This document shows, piece by piece, positions 8,911-14,660 of a stretch of DNA of 14,660 bases. Each line of letters starts with the position of its first letter. The first letter of the stretch is position 1. The notes under the pieces were generated by a model. It ran no database searches. It saw nothing but the letters and a program-made list of their open reading frames with translations, and was not told where the DNA came from. A program made the translations under genes and the position numbers. The stretch is from Coemansia sp. RSA 922 (lineage: Eukaryota > Kickxellomycota > Kickxellomycetes > Kickxellales > Kickxellaceae): positions 1 through 14,660 of the forward strand of contig JANBQS010000611.1 in the NCBI GenBank assembly GCA_027577415.1, read 5' to 3'.

Positions 8911-9765
8911 ATGTCGTCTGCTCCATCTCGTAGTGACTCGGGTTCTGGATCTCCAGCTCGCGGTAATGGTCCAGCTATTCCAGCATCACAGGCGGCTAAG
9001 AAACGGCCACGGTTAGTGTCATTTACGCCTGCAGACTTGCTGCGGCAACGCAAGCGGCGTGGTGGCGCAGCAGCTGGCCTTTCCTCTGCTCGCAAGCTAG
9101 CCGGGAGCATTCGGTCTAGTCCACTGACTCCATCAAAGGGACGCGGCATTCAACTCTCCGGCCTTGTACTTCCTGATGGCTCGGCATCGCCCTCGGCGAG
9201 TGTCAGCAGCAAGCGAAAGAAACGACAAAGTAGCTCGATGAACGTAGTTGCCAGTGGCGATGCCGAGTCGGATGATGAAGACTTGGATACCCGTGAACGG
9301 CCGGCAGCTGCTCCGGCGGATGGAATTGCCGAGGACATTGAGGAAGACGATGACGATGATGCACAGATTGGCCAACCGCGAGGAGCAGCAGACAGTGGAG
9401 ACGAGGACACGATGAACTTGATAAAGCAGAGCAAGGAGGAGATTAAGGAGCTCTGGGACCAAATGTCTGAAGACCAGCGACAGAGATTCGACGTATACAG
9501 AAGAACAGCCCTAAATAAGGGTTCGATTAAGAAGTTGGTCAGCCATATATTGAACCAGCAGATCTCATCTACATTGACATTTGTCGTCGCTGGATTCTCC
9601 AAAGTCTTTGTTGGTGAAATCATCGAGCGCGCAGTACAAGTTCAACAAGAGCGCGGGGATACCGGCTCTCTTACGCCAGATCACTTGCGCGAGGCATATC
9701 GCTTGTATAAGAAAGAAACGCAAACGGCTGCTAGTAGCAGCGGATTCACTAAGCGTTTGTTTTGA
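8911..9765 (+). CDS. TAF11: TFIID subunit 11 (TAF11, histone-fold)
   Basis: TAF11 pairs with TAF13 through histone folds inside TFIID and takes part in promoter recognition by RNA polymerase II. A single exon encodes 284 residues. The first about 170 are a Ser/Pro-rich, basic then acidic tail (an acidic EEDDDDDAQ near 147) with no recognised domain. The TAF11 histone-fold domain spans about 180-270: LWDQMSEDQRQRFDVYRRTA, then KGSIKKLVSHIL, a central helix with FSKVFVGEIIERAV, then LTPDHLREAYRLYKKE. These match the TAF11 family closely. The N-terminal length is variable in the family, so the ATG at 8911 is accepted as the first in-frame Met after the SPT2 gene. The next in-frame Met is far inside, at 9238. 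Confidence 0.95.
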   Translation: MSSAPSRSDSGSGSPARGNGPAIPASQAAKKRPRLVSFTPADLLRQRKRRGGAAAGLSSARKLAGSIRSSPLTPSKGRGIQLSGLVLPDGSASPSASVSSKRKKRQSSSMNVVASGDAESDDEDLDTRERPAAAPADGIAEDIEEDDDDDAQIGQPRGAADSGDEDTMNLIKQSKEEIKELWDQMSEDQRQRFDVYRRTALNKGSIKKLVSHILNQQISSTLTFVVAGFSKVFVGEIIERAVQVQQERGDTGSLTPDHLREAYRLYKKETQTAASSSGFTKRLF

Positions 9766-9782
9766 ATGAAAGATTAAATTGT

Positions 9783-9788
9783 AATAAA
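9783..9788 (+). terminator. AATAAA polyadenylation signal for TAF11
   Basis: A canonical AATAAA lies 17 nt after the TAF11 TGA. Cleavage 10-25 nt downstream would fall at or just before the stop codon of the convergent desaturase gene (9813), so the two 3' UTRs probably overlap. Confidence 0.65.
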
Positions 9789-9812
9789 AAAACACACCTA
9801 TACTAACATAGT

Positions 9813-11189
9813 CTAGTTGGCGGGAGTCGAGGTGTTTCTAAAGAACAAAACGGACCCAGTATCCTCGATAAACTGACAGTGCTTAAAGTTGTGGTAGAGC
9901 GCAACCAAGAAATTAGTATCGTCGAAGCGATAGTACTTGCCTAGCTTCTTCTTCAAATGCTGAGTGGCCTCAATAGCGTGGTAGTGAGGCATCTGGGAGA
10001 AGACATGGTGTGCAACATGCGAGTCTTGGATATGGTGGAGGCAGGTATTGAGGATCCAGCCAAAGTCACGATCGACGGTGCACAGTGCGCCACGCACAAA
10101 GTTCCAGCTGTCGTCAGCGTAGTGAGGCACAGCAGCGTCAGTGTGCTGCAAGAAGGTAATAGTGACTAGCCAAAAGTTTACCATCAAGTAGGGCACTCCG
10201 TAATAAAAGGCAACGGTGGCAGGCGAGAAGACCCAGGACGAATAGGTCAGGACAGCGATAGTCAGAAGCAGGCCAATGTCGCTAATGACAATCTGGCCGA
10301 ATTGCTCTGCGCGGAACAACACTGACGATGGGTTGAAATGCGAGGCACCGCGCGAGTACTTTGGGCCCGATGCGTTGCGATACAGGTACATGGGCCATCC
10401 GAAAAGCGACTGAGCCGTGACCATGGCCAAGTGGTAGAGAGGAGTCTCTTCAAAGATCGAATCAGTCATCCATGCGGGCGTCGAGGGCTTATCCTGGAGT
10501 CCGCGGTAGGACTTTGTACGCGGGACAAAAACCTCGTCGCGAGTGAGATTGTTGGTGTTTTTGTGATGTTGAGAGTGCGAGTGACGCCACGCATAATATG
10601 GAACCAGCAGAGCCGAATGTAGGACCCAGCCGGTCGCGTGGTTGACGGTTCTGTTGGCGGAAAATGCTCCATGACCACTATCAAACAGAGAAAAAAATAA
10701 AAAAAAAACCTTTGCGTTGGCAGTTTAGTAAGTTATATCCCCGCCTTTTTCCCTCCCCTGATCTGAGACCAAAATGAAAAATTTTTTTATGGCCGAGATG
10801 AACTATGCCTCGTTTCTGCATATGCGGGTATCTTGTACAGCAAGGCATAGACCCCAAGGAGAGAAAGATCGCCAGCATCAAATCTCCCGTTTATTTTTTT
10901 TTCCCACTTACCATTCGTGGGCGATAACCCAGAGTCCAGTAGCCACTATGCCCTGGCTAACCCAGTACAGAACCCAAGCAGGTGCACGCAGAGCGAGGGG
11001 TAGTAGGTGGATATGCGAGGCGCAGAACGCCAGGAATGCCACGCCACACATATCATAGGCGACATAGCTGAACGACCGAAGAGTATCACGCTCAAAGCAG
11101 TGCTTGGGCACGCAGTCGCGCAGCTCCTTGATGGTAAAGTCTGGAGGCACAAAGTCCTTCTCGGGGTCGACGACTTGCTTAGCACCCAT
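9813..11189 (-). CDS. delta-12 (omega-6) type fatty acid desaturase
   Basis: ER membrane di-iron desaturase that inserts a second double bond into oleoyl chains to make linoleate; this family also contains delta-15/omega-3 enzymes, so regiospecificity is inferred. Exons 11189-10912 and 10677-9813 join through a split Cys codon to give 380 residues, near the usual 390-400. All three histidine boxes are intact: HECGH (91-95), HSQHH (127-131, with extra His at 125) and HVAHH (313-317). Other family landmarks are FTIKELRDCVPKHCFER near the N-terminus, LFGWPMYL, NFWLVTITFLQHTD, NFVRGALCTVDRDFG and FSQMPHYHAIEATQHLKK. Hydrophobic segments lie between the boxes. The N-terminal leader before FTIKEL is short if the ATG at 11189 is used. 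A possible 5' UTR intron lies upstream. It converges on TAF11 with 47 bp between stops. Confidence 0.95.
10678..10911 (-). other. desaturase intron (234 nt) inside the first histidine box
   Basis: On the - strand the donor is GAATG|GTAAGT at 10911, a branch-like TTACTAAAC lies at 10731-10723 and the acceptor TTTGATAG ends at 10678. Splicing creates the Cys of HECGH. It is more than twice as long as the other introns here and contains several homopurine and T-rich stretches. I see no coding sequence in it. Confidence 0.9.
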
Positions 11190-11796
11190 TCTTGATATAC
11201 GGTCGAGTAGCTCAAAAAAAATGAGATAAAAGATAAAAGATAATCGAAAAAAAATGCCTTTTTTCAGGAAGAGGGAAGAGAGAAAGTGAGCATCCAAAAG
11301 CGGCGTTCCTCACCTGAGCTGTTTTGTTACTTTTATTGGCACAGATGTGGCTCCTCTTCCTTTTCTCCCCCAAAATGCCCCCCCCCCTATCCCTCATTGG
11401 CTAGTAAACCCATCGGATGAACACTGTTGCGGGTTTTGTGCTCCCATGTGCTCACTATTCCGGTCCTCTTAGGGCCTAAATGTACCAGAGTCGCGAGATA
11501 CCAGACGCTATAGGCCAGTTGGCTACTGTTCTCCTTCAAGATCGCCTACTGTAGGCAGAGCTGTTAAATCGCCTCTATCTGCTTCGGCACACCGACAATA
11601 TAACATGTGGCCAGCCACAAGTCAATTCTACCAGCATTAAAATCACCTGAGTACTGTAGGCACCCAGGTCTAACCAAATTACAAACATGATTAAGAGTGA
11701 CATCTTCAAATGTTGTCAAAATAAGCGACTTGGCAGCTTTTTGATTCCTTCCACGCCGAGTATATCTTTTGGAAAGAAATATCGCTATTATTCGCT
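11190..11796. promoter_or_regulatory. divergent spacer, desaturase / F-box-like gene
   Basis: 607 bp without a supported gene. On the desaturase strand a donor-like CTCAG|GTGAGG at 11313 and an acceptor-like TTTTGAG ending at 11211 could bound a 103-nt 5' UTR intron. A CT-rich tract lies at 11260-11290 on that strand, and a run of ten C at 11378-11387. The right half (11400-11796) has no open frame of note. It contains a 13-bp palindrome, GCCTACTGTAGGC, at 11544-11556, part of which (TACTGTAGGCA) recurs at 11652-11662. A TATATCTTTT-like stretch lies about 30-40 nt before the ATG at 11797. Confidence 0.45.
11211..11313 (-). other. possible 5' UTR intron of the desaturase gene
   Basis: A good donor CAG|GTGAGG and a T-run followed by GAG bound 103 nt, a typical length here. 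No clear branch site is visible. The spliced product would also join an upstream ATG frame (from 11397) in phase with the desaturase, but that leader (MRDRGGGILGEKRKRSHICA...) has no family resemblance, so a UTR intron is preferred over an extended protein. Confidence 0.3.
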
Positions 11797-13527
11797 ATGG
11801 AGTCTCCGTTGGCTCCGTTTCAAACGCTGCCTATGCTGATAGTTCGCAAGACTATCGAGTACCTGGAGAAGCGCGCCAGTAAATCGTTCGACTTTGACAT
11901 GGACGCGCACAACAAAGGCAAGAGCGTTCTCACTCCGCTGCTTTCAGTTAGCGAGCGCTGGTGCACAGCGGCACTTGCTTCCATTTGCGACAACTGTTTG
12001 TTTAGCTTTGATTATCCCTGTAAGGCTATTGAAGTGTCGTTTCCAGCGTGGCCTGCCAGCGTTCCATACTCACAGTATCGCAAAACTCACTTGGTCAAAC
12101 GAGTCGTTGTATCGGCTGTTCTCTGGAGGGAGATGTGTGACGGGACTTTTTGCGATATTGTAACCAGATCGCAGTACGAAAATATGCTGTTTCCGTCGGC
12201 GAAATCATTGGTGCTCAATTTGAGCAAGGCCAAGACCGCTAAAAAGTCTGTAGATGGCACTGCTAACTCTAGTACCTCCAACACGCCTGTTGCGGTAACT
12301 GACCTAGAAAAGGTGACCGGCTTTGTTCGCTCTCTCTTGCGGCTGACCCCGGCTATAACCGATGCGATTGTCTCAATCCGCTCTACCGATGACAAGGAGC
12401 CAAATAGCTTGCAGCTGTACAACACACTAGTCTCGGAGTTGTGTCAAAGGAGCGTCAAATGCTTGCGAGTTCACTCGGGACTAGAAGCCAGAATTATGTC
12501 GATTGGTATGCGTGTTTCTGGACTTGTGAGTATTACGCAAGGATCTGGTATAGCCTGTGCACCGTTTGAAGAGCTTGCTTATCTCAACGCGGGTACTCTA
12601 AAATCCCTTGTAATAGAGGTCGCCACGGAAGCTAACTGGCGTACTTTGATCTATGGTGGCACTGAGGCTCCGGCGGTGTATTACTACTTGACACGGCTAA
12701 AACTGACAGTTGCTGATGTTACCTACATCGAGACCTGGGCAGCGATCGAGGATTTGGTACCATTCCCCGTCCTGTCGATGCTGGATGTTTGCGGCGGATA
12801 CCCATTCGACGACGATGTGTTATTTAGAGGCAATGGCGACACACTGAAGACCCTACGCATTCCCTTTGGCGCAATTGCTAGAAACATTTTGATCCGGTTT
12901 AAAGTACTCGAGCGCTGTGGTAACATACGAATGGACTCGGTTCACATTGGCTCAGTCTCCCTAACTGACAACGCATTTTTAATCGGACGAGCAAATGAGC
13001 CTATTAAGCAGCAGATGCACAACATATTGGAAGCGACAGGGCGTCTCACACTAAGCGACAAAACGTACGGATTGCGGCTAGCCAGTGCCATTTACGCCGC
13101 TCCTCGCACCTCTGTCCTTCAGAGCCTAGTGTTTACCAACTTGGTATTTGACCTTGGTCACCTAATCCGAGTTATCGCCGCGCTTCCCACCCTGGTCAGC
13201 TTAACTTGCGAGATACGTGGGCTTTGCTCAAATATTAGGGAGATTCCGGCAAGCGAGCGCCCAAACAGCCTCCGCTCAGCACACTACCCACTGAGTGAAA
13301 ACTTTAGAGAGCTGCGTGTGCCCTATACGGCGGCTTCATCGGCAGATAAAACGGCAATAGTTGTTATGCAACTCGCTGTCCTGTGCCCAAACTTTTTATA
13401 TGTGGACCTGCCACCCAAGTTGCGCAATGCTTTTAGTCGCGAGATCGCCTGGGCTATGTGCAATTACTCATTTGAGCCGTACGCCGACTCGATCCGTCGT
13501 CTCATTTATCGGGATTTGGATGGTTAG
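11797..13527 (+). CDS. F-box/LRR-like protein of a lineage-expanded family (hypothetical)
   Basis: An intronless 576-residue protein of unknown function. The N-terminus resembles an F-box: LPMLIVRKTIEYL, then a gap, then LLSVSERWCTAALASICDN (about residues 12-67). In F-box proteins this region would bind Skp1 in an SCF ubiquitin ligase. The C-terminal half contains irregular LxxLxL-type segments (near 298, 325, 349, 440, 465 and 501) that suggest degenerate leucine-rich repeats acting as a recognition surface. Residues about 145-165 are a Ser/Thr/Ala-rich linker. There is no signal peptide or membrane segment. As far as I recall, many similar proteins occur in Coemansia-type fungi; this is from memory and not checked. 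The ATG at 11797 is the first in frame and gives a family-like start. It converges on bleomycin hydrolase with 80 bp between stops. Confidence 0.75.
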   Translation: MESPLAPFQTLPMLIVRKTIEYLEKRASKSFDFDMDAHNKGKSVLTPLLSVSERWCTAALASICDNCLFSFDYPCKAIEVSFPAWPASVPYSQYRKTHLVKRVVVSAVLWREMCDGTFCDIVTRSQYENMLFPSAKSLVLNLSKAKTAKKSVDGTANSSTSNTPVAVTDLEKVTGFVRSLLRLTPAITDAIVSIRSTDDKEPNSLQLYNTLVSELCQRSVKCLRVHSGLEARIMSIGMRVSGLVSITQGSGIACAPFEELAYLNAGTLKSLVIEVATEANWRTLIYGGTEAPAVYYYLTRLKLTVADVTYIETWAAIEDLVPFPVLSMLDVCGGYPFDDDVLFRGNGDTLKTLRIPFGAIARNILIRFKVLERCGNIRMDSVHIGSVSLTDNAFLIGRANEPIKQQMHNILEATGRLTLSDKTYGLRLASAIYAAPRTSVLQSLVFTNLVFDLGHLIRVIAALPTLVSLTCEIRGLCSNIREIPASERPNSLRSAHYPLSENFRELRVPYTAASSADKTAIVVMQLAVLCPNFLYVDLPPKLRNAFSREIAWAMCNYSFEPYADSIRRLIYRDLDG

Positions 13528-13607
13528 GAGTATATTGGAGAGTCTGTGGCTTTAAAAGACACAGTTAATGTTATGTAAGAGAATGGAAAATGAATTATTG
13601 ATGGTGC

Positions 13608-14660
13608 TCACTTTGCTAGCGCACCCATGGGATCCCAAGGCGGCAGAACAACTGCATCCTGGTCAAGCACAGCCAGAACATCTTTGGGCAGATCGTCCTT
13701 CTCTAGAACGATTTGGTATACAAACTCATCGAACCACTTGTCAGTCATCGTCAAGTACCCACTGTTTCCATAGTCCTTGCCCCAAGAGTTTTCAATCCTC
13801 CAGCGGACGACCTGGTCGCCATCGACGTGCACACCCGTCAAAACCATGGCGTGCGTCATCATGCTCTCGCCATACTGAAGCCGCTCGGCCTTTGTAGTGC
13901 TCGCGCCAAAGTTGAACGCCGTCTGATAGTCGATAAGCTCGGGGTCCATCATGCCCTTGTTGCGCGAGTGGCACTTGCCAACGTCACACCCAAACCACAC
14001 AGGCCGCCCAGCCTTGATAGCTGCCGCCGCATAGCGCTTAATGTCCTCTACCGGCAAATTGATATAGTGTACCTTATCTGCTCCCACCACGTTACCGAGT
14101 AGATCGACCGTATACTTTTTCATATAGTCGTTGCGCGGGTCGTGAATCAGAGACACTGTGTTGGTGCAGTCCTGCTTGACGTGGTCCTTGTAAAACTGCA
14201 GAGGAGTAATGTCCTTAAACTCGTGGAACTTTTTGTCCTTGTCGTAGAACGCCCAAGTGAGTTTCTCGGGCGGGTGGCCAAGCGAAATAGCCATGATCCG
14301 GTGTACCTCCTCCAGCATGTGCCGCTTGTGTGCACGCAGCTCGCCTGCACACTTTCCCTGGGCGTGCTCGTTACGCAGAATCTTGGCGTACTCGCGCAGC
14401 CGCGACGTCACCAAGCCGTCCATCTGACCGGAGTTTGACGTGTGGTAAGTCTCGGGGTATGCCTCCTTGGGAACGACGCCGTACTTTTCAATAAGCGCGA
14501 CAAACATATCCCACTGGCCGCCGTCACCAATCGGGTCCTTGAGCAAATACTGCACTACGCGTCCGTCAAGCTCGTCGTCCAGTGTGGCCAGGATGTTTTC
14601 CAAGAACCAGTTGGACTTTTCCAGCTTGTCGTAGAAAAACAAATAGGGCTGCGACAGCTC
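13608..14660 (-). CDS. BLH1: bleomycin hydrolase (peptidase C1B), C-terminal part
   Basis: Cytosolic hexameric cysteine aminopeptidase that inactivates bleomycin and homocysteine thiolactone; the yeast form is Lap3/Gal6. The frame is open to the right edge, so the N-terminal part with the catalytic Cys lies outside the window; 350 residues are visible of the usual 450-480. The visible part starts ELSQPYLFFYDKLEKS. It includes the catalytic His in THAMVLTGV (residue 270 of the fragment) and the catalytic Asn in IENSWGKDYGNSGY (residue 291). It ends in DPMGALAK. In the yeast enzyme the C-terminal tail lies in the active-site cleft and its last Lys is removed autocatalytically; the same ending here suggests the mechanism is kept. 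An apparent start at 14642 is TTG inside the gene, not a true start. Confidence 0.95.
   Translation of the reverse strand, partial: ELSQPYLFFYDKLEKSNWFLENILATLDDELDGRVVQYLLKDPIGDGGQWDMFVALIEKYGVVPKEAYPETYHTSNSGQMDGLVTSRLREYAKILRNEHAQGKCAGELRAHKRHMLEEVHRIMAISLGHPPEKLTWAFYDKDKKFHEFKDITPLQFYKDHVKQDCTNTVSLIHDPRNDYMKKYTVDLLGNVVGADKVHYINLPVEDIKRYAAAAIKAGRPVWFGCDVGKCHSRNKGMMDPELIDYQTAFNFGASTTKAERLQYGESMMTHAMVLTGVHVDGDQVVRWRIENSWGKDYGNSGYLTMTDKWFDEFVYQIVLEKDDLPKDVLAVLDQDAVVLPPWDPMGALAK

Noticed and set aside
11190..11297. N-terminal extension of the desaturase to an ATG at 11297
   Set aside because: The extension is a hydrophobic, T-rich translation of a CT-rich leader and has no family match. The ATG at 11189 directly precedes the conserved part.
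11469..11479. TTAGGGCCTAA, a telomere-like hexamer and palindrome
   Set aside because: It is a single copy in a spacer; there is no tandem array, so it is not evidence of telomeric sequence.
13536..13564. Possible hairpin after the F-box-like gene (CTGTG ... CACAG)
   Set aside because: The stem is only about 5 bp and there is no reason to expect hairpin terminators in a nuclear genome.
1..14660. Mobile elements, CRISPR arrays, tRNA or rRNA genes, biosynthetic or defence cluster
   Set aside because: No transposase, integrase or reverse-transcriptase motifs, no regularly spaced repeats and no cloverleaf-type sequence were seen. Almost all space is taken by conserved single-function genes.

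Overview
The window looks like ordinary chromosomal DNA of an early-diverging filamentous fungus. Genes are dense and carry few introns. The introns I can resolve are mostly 95-102 nt, with GT-AG ends and CTAAC/CTGAC-type branch sites. The proteins are clear eukaryotic orthologues. One intronless gene belongs, as far as I recall, to an F-box/leucine-rich-repeat-like family that is strongly expanded in Kickxellomycotina (Coemansia and relatives). The genus-level guess is inference; I could not run a search.

Layout, left to right. Bases 1-72 probably hold the last codons of an unidentified + strand gene, with an AATAAA signal at 120-125. Bases 73-893 are a purine-rich (+ strand) region without a convincing gene. 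Then follow: CSE1/exportin-2 (-, 894-3969, two exons); a 385-bp divergent promoter; ARV1 (+, 4355-5535, probably two exons, with an unusual first exon); a TBC1D20/Gyp8-type Rab GAP (-, 5585-6958, two exons); a 254-bp divergent promoter; SPT2 (+, 7213-8792, with a 12-nt first exon); TAF11 (+, 8911-9765); a delta-12 type fatty acid desaturase (-, 9813-11189, two exons); a 607-bp divergent spacer; the F-box/LRR-like gene (+, 11797-13527); and the C-terminal part of bleomycin hydrolase (-, 13608-14660), which runs off the right edge.

The neighbours do not form a pathway or cluster. Two genes concern ER membrane lipids (ARV1, desaturase), one ER/Golgi Rab control (TBC1D20-like), two transcription and chromatin (SPT2, TAF11), one nuclear transport (CSE1) and one cytosolic proteolysis (bleomycin hydrolase). 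Convergent pairs are tightly packed (49, 47 and 80 bp between stop codons). Most starts are preceded by a pyrimidine-rich tract on the coding strand.

I found no mobile element, CRISPR array, tRNA, rRNA or novel multi-gene system. The points most worth a second look are the ARV1 first exon and its possible retained-intron isoform, the orphan F-box-like gene, the SPT2 micro-exon, and the unexplained left 800 bp.
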